A DNA stretch of 64,000 nucleotides from Hepsetus odoe (Eukaryota > Chordata > Actinopteri > Characiformes > Hepsetidae), in assembly GCA_017165825.1 (NCBI GenBank), contig CM029372.1, forward strand, positions 30,119,322 to 30,183,321. The letters are read 5' to 3'. The position numbers and the translations under genes were made by a program. Of the stretch, positions 22,820-36,085 are shown in pieces (the stretch's first letter is position 1; every line of letters starts with the position of its first letter). The notes under the pieces are model-generated. The model searched no databases, was not told the origin of the DNA, and saw nothing but the letters and a program-made list of their open reading frames with translations.

Positions 22820-23105
22820 ACGCAGTTGTTGAGGACAGTGTTGGGTTATCTTGCTCAAGATTATGACCGGCGGCCGCTTCTCAAGCAGGTAACATTCAGC
22901 AGGTAACACTCACCTACACTGGTCTGTGTGGTGGATCCTTTATGCCACACTGTGTGTGTGTAGGTGCTGCGGAGTGTGTGCCAGGTCTGGACCAACAGCA
23001 GTGCAGTCAGACACACACCGCTGGAGCAGCAGCTGTATGTGAGCAAGGCCCTGCTGCTGTGTGTGAGTCTGCTGAACCCCACGGAGATACAGGAGCTACG
23101 GGAAG
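19973..23105 (+). CDS. telo2: TELO2 (telomere maintenance 2 / Tel2), N-terminal 7 coding exons, 3' half missing
   Basis: Coding exons are 19973-20307, 20586-20866, 21157-21225, 21794-21941, 22467-22569, 22820-22888 and 22964-23105. All visible introns are GT-AG and the frame is kept throughout (phases 2,1,1,2,0,0,1), giving 1147 nt or about 382 residues. The product matches vertebrate TELO2 as I know it, in the same order: FFLRGPPDQALLVLLDT, LRETILSRLSALPD, VMGNLVLKNKKVQF, YDRRPLLKQ and SSAVRHTPLEQQ. TELO2 joins TTI1 and TTI2 in the TTT complex and works with HSP90-R2TP to stabilise PIKKs (mTOR, ATM, ATR, DNA-PKcs, SMG1). Human TELO2 is about 837 residues, so only the N-terminal helical-repeat part is here; the phospho-linker that recruits R2TP and the C-terminal domain are absent. 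The ATG at 19973 starts the conserved reading; a GTG sits directly before it. The last exon ends in phase 1 and no following exon is visible before the N gap. Identity is very likely; completeness is not shown. Confidence 0.95.
20476..20585 (+). repeat. (CA)n and (CT)n microsatellites ending in the telo2 exon 2 acceptor
   Basis: A CA run (about 20476-20497) is followed by a CT run from 20520 that reads straight into ctctcag and exon 2 at 20586. The microsatellite therefore is the polypyrimidine tract of this intron. Confidence 0.9.
21391..21590 (+). repeat. Degenerate minisatellite in telo2 intron 3
   Basis: Loose tandem copies of a unit like ggtggttgctaggt, with spacers, between 21391 and about 21590. 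The copies are diverged and non-coding, and lie inside the 568-nt intron 3. Confidence 0.7.
21769..22035 (+). repeat. Microsatellites flanking telo2 exon 4
   Basis: A (GT)n run at 21769-21790 leads directly into the exon 4 acceptor tttag at 21789-21793. A (GA)n run at about 21985-22029 lies just after the exon 4 donor, gtgagt at 21942. Confidence 0.9.
22540..22740 (+). repeat. Fourfold tandem copy of the telo2 exon 5 end plus its splice donor
   Basis: The last 30 nt of exon 5 (aaactcctactgctgcag and the following 12 nt) and the donor gtaaca are repeated with (CA)n spacers. Copies begin at 22540, 22601, 22650 and 22697, and their donors begin at 22570, 22631, 22680 and 22727. Only the first donor keeps the frame with exon 6, because the others lie 61, 110 and 157 nt downstream. 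The fourth donor, cag|gtaaca, is closest to consensus. Confidence 0.92.
22771..22819 (+). repeat. (CT)n microsatellite forming the telo2 exon 6 acceptor
   Basis: Almost pure CT repeat running into ctctctcag, with exon 6 starting at 22820. It supplies the whole polypyrimidine tract of a 250-nt intron. Confidence 0.9.
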
Positions 23106-23518
23106 GTAGAATATGTTCGGTCAGGCTGTATTGTGTGTTTCAGAACACTTCAGAAGCTGTAAACATTGATATGAACTGTCTTGGTGTATTGTTGTCTATT
23201 TGGGGTAAAAGCTGGTTCTGGCCGTCAGTGGTTTAGTCTGTACATTTTTGGCTCATATATAGTGTGTCGTCTCCATAGTGATATTCTTTTAATGGAGCAC
23301 ATCGTCCTGTTCTCAGCTCCTCGCACTGGACGTCCAATCTGAGGCAGAACTGAGCTTGAATTTCTGCTCAGTCTGTAACTTCCGTTGTGGTTAAGGACCC
23401 TAAATCTTTCTCTGAAATGATGACTTTCAGCCTTCTGAGTCTCTTAAATCAGTCTAGACTCTGTGCAGCACCAGCTGAGCAGCTTAAACAGCATTTAGCC
23501 GTTATGCTGCCCCCTGCT

Positions 23519-24018
23519 NNNNNNNNNNNNNNNNNNNNNNNNNNNNNNNNNNNNNNNNNNNNNNNNNNNNNNNNNNNNNNNNNNNNNNNNNNNNNNNNNN
23601 NNNNNNNNNNNNNNNNNNNNNNNNNNNNNNNNNNNNNNNNNNNNNNNNNNNNNNNNNNNNNNNNNNNNNNNNNNNNNNNNNNNNNNNNNNNNNNNNNNNN
23701 NNNNNNNNNNNNNNNNNNNNNNNNNNNNNNNNNNNNNNNNNNNNNNNNNNNNNNNNNNNNNNNNNNNNNNNNNNNNNNNNNNNNNNNNNNNNNNNNNNNN
23801 NNNNNNNNNNNNNNNNNNNNNNNNNNNNNNNNNNNNNNNNNNNNNNNNNNNNNNNNNNNNNNNNNNNNNNNNNNNNNNNNNNNNNNNNNNNNNNNNNNNN
23901 NNNNNNNNNNNNNNNNNNNNNNNNNNNNNNNNNNNNNNNNNNNNNNNNNNNNNNNNNNNNNNNNNNNNNNNNNNNNNNNNNNNNNNNNNNNNNNNNNNNN
24001 NNNNNNNNNNNNNNNNNN
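23519..24018. other. Assembly gap (500 N)
   Basis: Exactly 500 N, so probably a placeholder rather than a measured size. It follows telo2 exon 7 by 413 bp and cuts both genes in the window. Base composition drops to AT-rich after it. Confidence 0.99.
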
Positions 24019-25282
24019 TTATGTAAAAAAAAATCTAAGTAGAAACTATATATAATTACAGCAAACAGGGTTAGTCAGTAGATCACTATATAGTATTAGT
24101 GCTGCTACCTGCTGATTGGTTTATGTGCTGTTTAGGTCCTTGGCTGAATGAAGCAGATGGCATGCACTAATATCTGGAATTTTACCCACTGTTAGAAAGT
24201 CCTAATACTAGTTTAAAATCACTCCAAAATATGTTTAAGTTTAATGATTAAGTATTTTTTCAGTTCTGTTTTTGATTAAACAATCAAAAACATTATGTTT
24301 TTTTTTCTTTCTAAATGAGAATAAAATGGACAATTTCAAATGGACTTTGTAAATGCTATGATTTTGCACAATTGGTGGCTATTTGCATAATGAGACTATT
24401 TTCAATAATACCATGGCTGGAATTCTTGTGTTAGTCTGTTGGTTTACTTTGATTAATTTTAGCAAATGTTTCCTGAACAATAGCACATAATGGGCAGAAA
24501 CATCCATACTGGATTGTTATTACTCTCTCTTTATTTGATCATTTCTGGAATGTTTCACACCACTGACACAGGGTTGAGTCACAAACTCTTTTAATCATAT
24601 CACAGTCATAAGTGGCACTTGAAAGGAGCAGATTCTTAACTCTGGGCATAACAAGGCAGAATAAGGTCTCATTTGCATGGCTGATTGCATGTGTAATTTG
24701 GTTATTTTGGCTGAAAAGCTGTCTGTGATGAGGTAATACAAGCCCAATCAGCTCAGTGGCTTGATCTTCTGCTGCAGGCTACAAGGCCTCAGTACATAGC
24801 GTATTTGCATTAAAGGGATATTTCAGTTGTTCCTCTCAGTCTTTATCTGCAGCATAAGAGGTAAAAAATTAAGTGCTGAAAAAAGTGCTGAAATACAAAG
24901 AAAGGAAATGCATAAATCATTGATCAACAACATGCTGCAAATGAAGATTAAATTGAAAAATGATGGACTGTTTCTTTAAAGTTTTGAAACCTCATCATTT
25001 AGTCGACTCCCCATGCAATCCATATATATTCTACCTACGCAACATCAACAACTCATTTTGAAATCATCAATGTCAAATAAAAAAGCATTTATCAGCTATG
25101 AGCCACGAGTTAGGGGAGCCAGATGTCATTTACAAAAAAAAAAAAGTAATAAAAACAGCCTGTTTAATTCTGAGAGATAGAGAGAGGATGGAAATGATCA
25201 GGTAAAAATAAACCATGGCTGTATATGTACATAAAACAATTTCTCCAAGACCTATATAGATGTGGGCACATAGATGTGGGGA
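24019..25282. other. AT-rich sequence after the gap, no telo2 exon found
   Basis: Checked on plus for the expected next telo2 exon and on minus for ptpru FNIII exons; neither is visible. Confidence 0.55.
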
Positions 25283-25284
25283 TA

Positions 25285-26998
<1,714 letters not shown>

Positions 26999-27000
26999 TA

Positions 27001-28174
27001 ACGGTGAAGCAGTTAAAGTTCTACATTTACCAGAATTGTTTTTACACAAGTTTGTGTACTTCACCTTAAGTGAAGCATGTGTGTACTTTTCCCCACTTCT
27101 ATTTGTGGGCAATTCAACAGGAACATTACATTTACTATTTTGGCTCTGTAACTCTGGCTCAGTGGATTTGAAACAAAACAATGAGGTTGAAGTGCTGGTA
27201 CAAGGCTTTTCTTTCCTTTATACCCACACTGGACAAAAATCATCACATTCTACCCATTTACTTGTACCTCAGGTCTTATGCTGTTGTCTTTCAGCATGAG
27301 GAACAAAGAAGTGTCGGTGTCAGTTAAAGTGAGCAAATTCAAGGCTGAAAATCAATAAGAAATAAAACTAAAACCAGGATTGCAAGAGACAATCTGTCAT
27401 AAGCAGAAGAAAAAGACAACTACAAACAGCAGGTATTAAATAAGAGAGATTTTTCCAATTTGAAAAGCAGTGCATTTTGGTATCTGCATGAATGGAATAT
27501 ATTTGTAGCTTTCAAAAGTTTGATAAAAAATATTTTTGAGCAAACACAAAAACTGCATGATTTGAGTGGTAAACACTCATGCTGTGACTGATGAGTCTAC
27601 ATATTAGAGATATCATATATTCAGTCAGTGGTTCTGACTCCAGCTCATGGAGTTATCTATATGTCTTTAATGAGCACTGTCCAGCATTGTTACTGTAGCA
27701 GAGCTGTGTGTTGCTTGTACGTAAATGATTTTTCAGACTCAATCTGCTTCAGTGATGACCAGCTTAATGCCATGGTGATGGCTAGAAATAACATTTATCA
27801 GGCGATCCATAATTAGAACTTAATTAAATTAAAAGCTGCTATTGGATGCAAGAGTTTTAGTCACATCGGAAAACCAGCTGGGCATTCAGATGAAACTACT
27901 GTAGCTAACTTAAGGGTCAAACTACATGGAATATATGTTTAAAATATAATGTGTTAAAGTACTAATGAAAAGAAAAAAAACACAAGGCCTCAAAACACAA
28001 ATCACAAGGGACGTTTACAGTTTGATGGAAAAATACATGAAATACTAGTTTTGAGAAAATGAAGTATTGATCTGGTTAAACTGTTCTAGAATGAAGAGAC
28101 ATAGCATGAAAGTGTGGAGAGTTAAAACTGTAAAACACGGCCTTCCAACTAAGCACTAATATAATAAGCTACAC
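27001..28174. other. Unassigned, presumed ptpru intron or intergenic
   Basis: Repeat-free and AT-rich. No exon recognised. Confidence 0.5.
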
Positions 28175-28425
28175 GGGGGCAGTGCTGGCCTAGTGGTTAG
28201 GGCGCTGGCCACATGATCAGAGGATCAGGGGTTCGAACCCCTTCCCAGTGGTTGCCCTGAGGTACCCTTGAGCAAGGTGCCGTCCCCGTCCTGCTCCTCC
28301 CTGCGATGGGCTGGTGACCTGTCAAGGGTGTGTCCCCCGTCCTCGCCCTGTGTGCGCTGGGTTGGACACCAGCACTCCCCCGCGACCCCGTTTGGGACAA
28401 GCGGCAGAAAATGGATGGATATGAA
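28175..28425 (+). mobile_element. SINE family A head with GGATGGAT-type tail
   Basis: gggggcagtgctggcctagt (A box), gttcgaacccc (B box), body and tail gacaagcggcagaaaatgga. The best-preserved full-length copy in the window, so a good reference for the variant. Confidence 0.88.
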
Positions 28426-28654
28426 GGATTCATGAAGTTATCATGAAAAATACATTTACAGATGACTCCATAGTCCATATGTGTAATCTATATTAAAAAA
28501 TACGCTGCAAGCCCATTTTTAATTCACTGTTATTGTGATGTCACAAAATCAGTATAATTACATATAAATGCCTATTCTGCTTTAGGAATAACCTGCTCAA
28601 GTTATGCAAAATGTACTGCTACTTGAACAGGGCATAATATAGGATTACTTTTAC

Positions 28655-29265
28655 TGAAGGTCAGTAGCACCAAGGCAAAATATATGAGTGTGAATAAAAG
28701 GGAGGAATGTGGAGTGGTCAGGATGCAGGGAGTAGAGGTGGCATAGATAGAAGAGTTTAAATACTTGGGGTCAACAGTTCAGATCTACGGGCAGGTTTGA
28801 ACTCAGATAAAGGAGAGAGTACAGGAATGGGTAGAAAAGAGTGGCACGAGTGATCTGGAACAAATGGGTACCAGCAAGGGTGAAAGGGAAAGTCAGTAGG
28901 TATTGACTGTACGTAGTGAGACAAGCAATGTAATATGGGTTGAACAATGTGGCGCTGACAAAATGACAGGCTGCAGACCTGGAGGTTGCAGAGTTGCTAA
29001 GATTTGTGATGGGGTGGAGTGAGAAGGATGGAGCTTTGAGTGCATATTTTAGAGGGACAGCTCCGGAGCACATTGAGGATGGAGCTGCTAGGTGAGAGGA
29101 GAAGAAGAAGAAGAAGACCAAAGAGGAGGTTTATGGTTGGGATGCAAGAGGACATGCAGGCAGTTGATGTGAAAGAGGAAGATGAGGAGGACCAGAACAA
29201 TTGGAAACATGATCCAACAGAAAGAAGAAGAAGAAGAAGAAGAAGAAGAAGAAGAAGAATGGAAC
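28655..29265 (+). mobile_element. RTE-like LINE 3' fragment with (GAA)n tail
   Basis: tatatgagtgtgaataaaag through gaggaggtttatggttggga, then an expanded (GAA)n tail at 29222-29260. A second internal GAA run lies at 29100-29116. No intact ORF. Confidence 0.8.
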
Positions 29266-30980
29266 AACAACAAAAACATTTAATATAATTCAAAAAGATT
29301 AACAGAGGTTGGATTTTTTATATTTCTGTGACTATTTCTAGTACATAAAACCCCTCAAATGTCAAAAGTGACAGTGAAAAATAAAAAAGGCAGAATACAG
29401 ATTTAATGTAGCTGAATTCACTCTTTCGAAGTACTGTCTGAATGTTTTCAAGTTTACGGGTTAGCTATGAATTAACATCCTGTACCTTAACCTCAGTGTT
29501 AATTTCATTTCAAGTCACGTGATAAAATCCTGGCCAAATAGTCACATAATATTACAGCTATTACTTACAGATTCCACTTTTTATTAAAGCATGAGTGCCT
29601 CTAAAGAGCTGGAAAATACAGAGACATCTTATAGCAAGTTGTGATGATACATGGAGAAAGTACATTTATATCTACATTGATGAACAGATGTTATGTGAGA
29701 TGTTCCTCTTGAGCAAGATTTCCCAAATTAGGTCCTGAAAAAACACTATACTATACAGTGTATTGTTTTACTTTCTCCCAACACCCTTGTTTTAACTAAT
29801 CAACTCACTAATTACCCCTGATTGAGTTGAAGTGGAAGTGTTAAAACAGGGAAAACACAAAGTATGGGCCATCTAGGACCAGGGCTGGGAAACACTTCTT
29901 TAGCAACCGTGATTATTTTCTCAAAGTATGCAAGCAGTTAATCTTGTTTGAACAGCAACCTTCAGTATGCCTGGAAATTCACATTTTCACCATTTATAGA
30001 CTAAAGAAACCATGCATTATCGTTTCTTTGTTGTTACGTTGTTAGAAGCGGGTAGGAGAATGGCTATAGTGAGCCGAATCTCTAATATATATATATATAT
30101 ATATATAAAATATATCTAATATAGAGTGAAAGTAGCTTTGTTTGATCAATGGTGATTATGAGGTGAGTCACATGGTTGTCCATTGGTTCTGAACAAAAGC
30201 AGCCAGCATGCCCACAGTGACTGGTGTTGTCATTTCACTTCTTAACAGTATGTAAACCTTACTTTTTTCACACCCATTTACTTTTCTTTAGAACCAGAGA
30301 AGGATTCTGAATATAAAAGCAGAAATGTGTATTTGTGTAAACATACATATACACCGATGGCTGTTTAGCAGAGTGGTTAAGATTTCTAACCCTCAAGGAA
30401 GCGACTCCAAATGTTAAATTCACAGATATCTAATTACACCAGTCTCCGGTGTGTGTAATGTAATTCGATCCTTTCTGCATTCCTTAATGATAAGCCTATA
30501 GTGGGAACTCATATCACAATGACAATAAAAACACAATTTATATTATAGCTCTAATAAACCTTCTGTGCTGTCATGGTCATTGGATAAAAGAAAATTGGAA
30601 ACAGTGCTATGCAGTTCCATTTCTGGTTAAGATACAAAAAGTTTAAATCCCCAAAACTACAACATGGTCCTTAAGGTCCAATTTGGTGCCTGATATCAGT
30701 TTTTCCCCAGACAGAGGGGCTTATTTGTGCTTTTCATAACCTAAAGTTGTAAAGCAGAAAAGTAGAAAAGCAAGCCTGGAGTCAGGAAGGAGTATACGGC
30801 ATCTGTCCACATTAATAAACTGCGGTGGAAAATGGTTGAATCCTGTCCATTAACTAAAGGTACTGAAGGCATACCCTTGAGGGTATCTCCCCAGGGAGAC
30901 CCCAGTATCTTTAGTTCTGAGAGTGTAGGCTTCCACTTTTGGCCCATTGTGGCCTGTAGGGTATATGAATGAAGAGTTAC
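29266..30980. other. Unassigned, presumed ptpru intron
   Basis: AT-rich, a (TA)n at 30083-30106, no exon. Confidence 0.5.
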
Positions 30981-31158
30981 CTCTGACGATAAGCTCAGCA
31001 AAGTTGGACACGGCCGCTCCATAAGAGGATTGCGTGATACAGCGGTAAAGATCCTGCTCCCTGCGTTGAGCTTCGCCCACCTGAAACCACGCCACCAGTC
31101 TCCGCTCTCTGACTAATGAAGTGAGTGAATATGGTGCCATGAGAGCCCCATTACGCCT
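30981..31158 (-). CDS. ptpru: PTPRU-like receptor tyrosine phosphatase, exon for second half of Ig domain
   Basis: The minus-strand acceptor tctatcccag precedes a 178-nt exon that ends at cgtcagag|gtaac (phase 1). It reads RRNGALMAPY at its start and EQDLYRCITQS then GAAVSNFAELIVR at its end. This completes the Ig domain begun at 41021-41136, with the second cysteine in YRC. The EQDLYRC and SNFAELIV signature separates PTPRU and PTPRK from PTPRM and PTPRT, and FAELIV favours PTPRU. The intron between the two exons is 9862 nt. The next expected exon (start of the FNIII repeats) would lie below 30981 but is not found before the N gap at 24018. A CT-rich microsatellite, seen as (GA)n on the plus strand, forms the acceptor tract. 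Confidence 0.9.
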
Positions 31159-31216
31159 CTGGGATAGAGAGAGAAAAAGAAAAAGAGCAAGAGAGAGAGA
31201 GAGAGAGAGAGAGAGG
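31159..31216 (-). repeat. (GA)n microsatellite at the ptpru Ig exon acceptor
   Basis: The plus-strand gagaga run (mainly 31190-31215), with gagaaaaagaaaaag next to the exon, becomes the long pyrimidine tract before the minus-strand acceptor at 31159-31160. Confidence 0.85.
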
Positions 31217-31619
31217 GAAATTCAGATGCAGTTACCATTATACTCGTTGCCAAAAAAAAAAATGTCATACTTATCATCACCCCTTCTAGCTCTCTCCTCC
31301 ATCAACCAAGTCTCTTCCTGTGAATTTTCACATCTTCAGAAAATGAAAATATGCCCAATCAATTTCGCAGCGCAGCTCAATGCGTTTTGAGTTGTTTTGT
31401 GCTGCACTGCAAGAGCGGTGCTTTGAAGCGTGAAAAAAAAAATTAACCCTTTCCACATGGATAAAATATATTAACACAATTGTTGTTGTCAGTTTGTTTA
31501 CAGTTGCTAATGATTCTGTTCATCTTTGTTCATGATAAACTGATGCGAATCAACATCATTCAATTAAGCAATTTTTTTCAGCATCAAGACGTCACAGTGA
31601 AATACTCACTGGTATCTCA

Positions 31620-32130
31620 CCAAATTGGTGCCCTACTGGTTAGGGACTAGGCCCCATAACTCCCAGACCAGTATGTTACCTTAAGGCAGTGGTCCCCAAC
31701 CACCGGGCAGCAGACCGGTACCAGTCCATGGGTCATTTGGTACCAGGTCACATAAAAATACTGATTAAAAAATATTTTTTATTGATTACTGAATATTTTA
31801 TTTGTTACCAGAGTCTAAAATACTTTTTTATTTAGAAACAAATGCTTGTCTCTGTCACATGATACAGTGCATCAAAATGGAAGCCCACAAGTTAGCAAAA
31901 ATGAATAAAAAACGAATGTATTTTTATACACTTTGTTTTTAGCTTTTTCTATGCCGGTCCGTGGGAATATTTTAATACATTAAACTGGTTTGTAGCATAA
32001 ACAAGGTTGGGGAACACTGCCCTAAGGTACCCAAAGTCCCCAGCACTGCTGCCTGGGTGCTAAATGTGTGGTTGCTCCCTTGTTGCACTGCTCGTATGAG
32101 TTAAATGCAGAGAAAGCAGTTTATTGGGGT
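31620..32130 (+). mobile_element. SINE family A, interrupted by a hAT-type element
   Basis: The SINE head (31620-31686) and its 3' body (32020-32130: tgctgcctgggtgctaaatg, gagttaaatgcagagaaagc) are separated by the hAT-type insertion at 31687-32019. Confidence 0.85.
31687..32019. mobile_element. hAT-type non-autonomous element (333 bp) with 8-bp target duplication
   Basis: Inverted ends cagtggtccccaacc (31687) and ggttggggaacactg (ending 32019). The target duplication is ccttaagg (31679-31686) versus ccctaagg (32020-32027), one mismatch. It lacks any transposase ORF. Confidence 0.9.
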
Positions 32131-32599
32131 GTAAATATTGTAAATTAATGTAAATAATATTAATGTAAACATTAGGAAATAAAAGCTAAAAATCTGATCT
32201 CTTCTTTTGATCTCAATCCTATATGTCAGTGAGTATATTTCTCATTCTAATTTACAGGAGTTTTTACTGAGGTTGTCTAAGGAATAAACTCCTCTCTACA
32301 GTTTATTGCAGTGGAAAAAATTACAATGATCAGAGACCTGATTGAGCAAAGAGCATGTGGCCGTCCTGCTCCTTAAATGTGACCAACGCAGGGCAAGACC
32401 AACACAAGAAAACCCTGCTTGACACAATGACAACATTTTCCCCTGACAATACAGAATATTATCTTAATTACATTCTAATCTCTCCTAAAATATGTTTTTT
32501 TTTTATTATTATGCACAACTATTTCTCACTGTGACATAAATAATTGTTTATAGAAGCTGTGTTGACTAATATATATTTTTCTAATATTTTAGGCTGTTT

Positions 32600-32715
32600 G
32601 TTGGGTGTGTCCAGCAAAGAACTGGCGATCTGTCCAGGATGTGTTCCTGCACCACCTGTGACCCTGATCAGGACAAGCGACTATGAAAATAAGTGACAGT
32701 GAGTGAGTGTTTGTT
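32600..32715 (+). mobile_element. Family C 3' fragment
   Basis: actggcgatctgtccaggat, ctgatcaggacaagcgacta, ending gtgacagtgagtgagtg. Confidence 0.65.
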
Positions 32716-33877
32716 AGGTTGTTAATAGCAAATGTATAGAGATGCTTATGTTCTTTGAAACATTTAATTCTAGTGTGCAGACAAATTTTTTAAGTCATCT
32801 ATGAAAGAGTAACTCTTTGATCTTTAGAAACAATGTCTTCGGTTCAAATGTTGGGACATTTATTGAATCTAACAGATAAAAATATTAACAGCAAGGGCAA
32901 TTCATTTTTTTTGCTCTGCACCAGAATTATTTGGGTTTGAGATCAAAAGACAGACTTTGCGAGATTAGATATCCAGCTTTATTTCTTGACATTTACACCT
33001 ATACTACATACAGATTTACACTAAGACAACTTAGCAGCTATGGAATATGACTACCCAGTGTTTCAAGTGTGCAAATGTATTGCAACAGAAAGTTTTACAG
33101 TGAGTTTAAGGAAATGACACTTAATATTTTTTTGCGTATCCTTCACATGAAACAACAGCATGAAGTCTGTGACCCACTGATTTCACAAAATTGATGATTT
33201 TTTATTTATTTATTTTTCTTTTTCAGGCTTTTGAGAGGCTTTTGTAAAACGATTGATTAAGCTTATGAAATGCCATGCCCTGTGCAAGTATACAGGAGCA
33301 TTTATTGATCTTTGTCTGAGGTTGAGAATTTGAGTTTATTTACATTTTTGATGCACTTGTCAAAAAATTAGGTCGACGTAAATATGTTTATGATTAATCT
33401 GAAATAAAAATTCTGATACATTTTGCATCTGTAGTACAGAGCACAGTGCACTGCATATCAGGAGTATTGGAACTGAGCTGCCGCATACTTATATAATAGT
33501 CTACATATTAATAAGACATGAAGTATTATCAAAGATGAGAGAGAAAGCATGTGGGAGTGAGAAAGCCCGGGAGAAAAAAGAAAAAGGTGACAGGAAACAA
33601 ATGCAGTGTAACAGAATAAAGCCAGATAGACAGGAAGGGTTGGAGGGGCGAAGGCGAAATTCAGAAATGTCACAGCACACGCATGTTTTTCTTCACACTT
33701 CCTGCCTCTTCACTCTCACTGTATCCGTATTTCACGCCTTTTCTATGCCAATACCAGATGCATATGAGCACACGCAGCCTCCAGGTGTTCCCACAAAGAG
33801 GAATGTGGCACAGAAAGTGCTCTCATATGCCTTTTCCGCGGGTGGAGTCAAGTTCCGAGCAAAGTAATGGGAATGAG

Positions 33878-33922
<45 letters not shown>

Positions 33923-34214
33923 ATGTGTGTTTATGTAAGCCGTCTCTCAGGGATGAGCGAGTTTGACACCTGGACCTGAAAAGGATGAAACAGCAAAGCC
34001 GGAGAGACACGGTGCTCCCATCTGCGGGATGACAAGGGAGGGAGATCACTGCAAAAAACTTTCTATGCGAGGAGTACATGAAAACTTCAGCAAGGAATTT
34101 TCTAGCCCTACTAGTTCAATTGCTTGTCGGTCTTGATTTTGAATTTGATCCCAATTACAATCCCAATCCCAATCCCCAGCTTAGTTTTTTTTTTTTAACG
34201 ATATCAAGCGTTCT
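32716..34214. other. ptpru intronic sequence
   Basis: Unique sequence and the (GT)n at 33877. The 110-codon plus frame at 33535-33867 has no recognisable domain. Confidence 0.55.
33877..33930 (+). repeat. (GT)n microsatellite
   Basis: gtgtgt run with a gcatgtgtg end. Confidence 0.93.
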
Positions 34215-35790
34215 TAAACCCAGCCTCTAGGGATGCAGAAGCCAGTGTATTTCTTTGTGCCAGTCCCAAGCCCGGGTAAATGGAGAGGGTTACGTTAGGA
34301 AGGGCATCCTGTGTAAAAATTTGCCAAATCAATATGCTGAAAACAATACACAATTCCATACTGGACCAGTCAAGGCTGGTACTGCAGAAGCGATAAGGCA
34401 AACAGCTAGAAATGTACTTGGTGTGACATCTGGAAGAAGGAGTACAAGGAGATGAACCGCAGGGCAAAGAAAGCAGTGGCGAAGGCCAAAGATAAGGTGT
34501 TATAAGGTGGTGAATCGTGTGAGAGTTTGGACAGAAAAGAGGGAGAAAAGGAGCAATACTGATTGGCTAGACAGAGAGACAGAGCTGGAAAGATGTGCAG
34601 CAGGTCAGGACGATAAAGGATGGACATGGAAACGTACTCACAGGTGAACAGAGCGTGTTGAGCAGATGGAAGGAATACTTTGAGGGGCTGATGAATGAAG
34701 AAAATGAGAGAGAGAGAAGACCGGATGGTGTGAGGATAGTGAACCAAGAAGTGCAGCAAATATGCAAGATGGAAGTAAGGGCAGTGATGAAGAGGATGAA
34801 GAATGGAAAGGCTGTTGATGACATACCGGTGGAAGCATGGAGATGTTTAGGGGAGATGACAGTTGAGTTTCTGACCAGATTGTTTAACACAATCTTGGAA
34901 AGTGAGAGGATGCCTGAAGAGCGGAGACAGTGTACTGGTACCTATTTTCCAGAATAAGGGTGATGCACAGAGCTGTAGTAACTATAGAGGGATGAAGTTG
35001 ACCAGCCACACCATGAAGTTATGGGAAAGAGTAGTGGAAGTTAGGTTTAGAAAAGAAGTAAAGATTAGTGAACAGCAGTATGGTTTCATGCTGAGAAAGA
35101 GCACCACAGATGCAAGGTTTGCTCTGAGGGTGTTGATAGAGAAGTACAGAGAAGTTCAGAAGGAGTTGCATTGTGCCTTTGTGGATTTGGAGAAAGCATA
35201 TGACATGGGCCCTGAGAGGGACTGTGATTTTGTATGAGGAGGTCAGCTGTTACAGAGAAGTATGTGAGAGTAGTGCAGTAAATCTGCAGTGGGAGTGATG
35301 GATGCCTTTAAGGTAGAGGTTGGATTACATTAAGGATCAGTGCTGAGCCCATTCTTGGGCTCTAGGTTGACGGACGAGGTTAGACAGGAGTCTCCGTGGA
35401 TGATGATGTTTGCTGATGATATCTTGATCTGAGTTAAAGATACTGAGATTTTCGTTGGGTGTGACAAGGATGGACAGGATTAGAAATTAGTATATTAGAG
35501 GGACAGCTCAGGTTAGACGTCTTGGAGGCAAAGTTAGAGAAGCAAGGTTGCGTTGGTTTGGACATGTCAAGAGGAGAGATGAGGATTATATCGGGAGGAG
35601 GATGATGAAGATGGAGCTGCCAGGAAAGAGGAGAAGAGGGAGATCAAAGAGGAGGTTTATGGACGTGGTGAGAGAGGACATGCAGGTGGTCGGTTTGAAG
35701 CAGGAAGATGCAGAGGGAAGGAAGAAATGGAAATGGTTGATCTGCTGTGGTGACCCCTAAATGGGGGCAACTGAAAGAAAAAGAAGATCA
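34215..35790 (+). mobile_element. RTE-like LINE, internally deleted, 5' region to 3' tail
   Basis: Begins with the family 5' segment (ggtaaatggagagggtta, about 34275) and continues with a 5'-of-RT region (VLTGEQSVLSRWKEYF). RT pieces follow (RLFNTILESER; QQYGFMLRKSTTDA; CAFVDLEKAYD), and it ends with RLRWFGHVKRRDEDYIGRRM and a gaaagaaaaagaaga tail. Most of the endonuclease region and part of the RT are deleted, and frames are broken. Lies in the unique sequence between the two ptpru Ig exons. Confidence 0.85.
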
Positions 35791-35869
35791 ACCATTTCTT
35801 AACCCTAAGCTTTCAATGTGTGAGTTAATACATGAAACACACTCATTAATACCACTTTCTTTTAGCTAA

Positions 35870-36085
35870 AGTGACCTAGTGGTTAGGGAGAGGGTGCCAT
35901 GATTAAAAGGTAGTGGGTTTGAGACTCACTACCTTCAGAGGCACCCTTGAGCATGGTATGAATACTTCTACTCAGGCACTGGATGTACAGTTTCCTGGTG
36001 ATATACTGTGTGTAGAGGTTTAATGCAGAGGAAGTATTATGGTGTGGTGCTTTCACAATGACATAGTCACTTTCACTTTTGGTAT
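35870..36085 (+). mobile_element. SINE family A, diverged
   Basis: gtgacctagtggttagggag (A box), gggtttgagactc (B box), cacccttgagcatggtatga and caatgacatagtcactttca. More diverged than other copies. Confidence 0.75.

Noticed and set aside
23387..24055. 222-codon plus-strand open frame
   Set aside because: Almost entirely the 500-N gap, which translates as unknown residues; no coding evidence on either side.
28175..28260. Free-standing tRNA gene (A and B boxes present)
   Set aside because: No cloverleaf; the same head with the same body and tail recurs many times, so it is a SINE.
33535..33867. 110-codon plus-strand open frame
   Set aside because: Low-complexity K/E-rich start, no recognised domain, lies in an intron of the opposite-strand gene.
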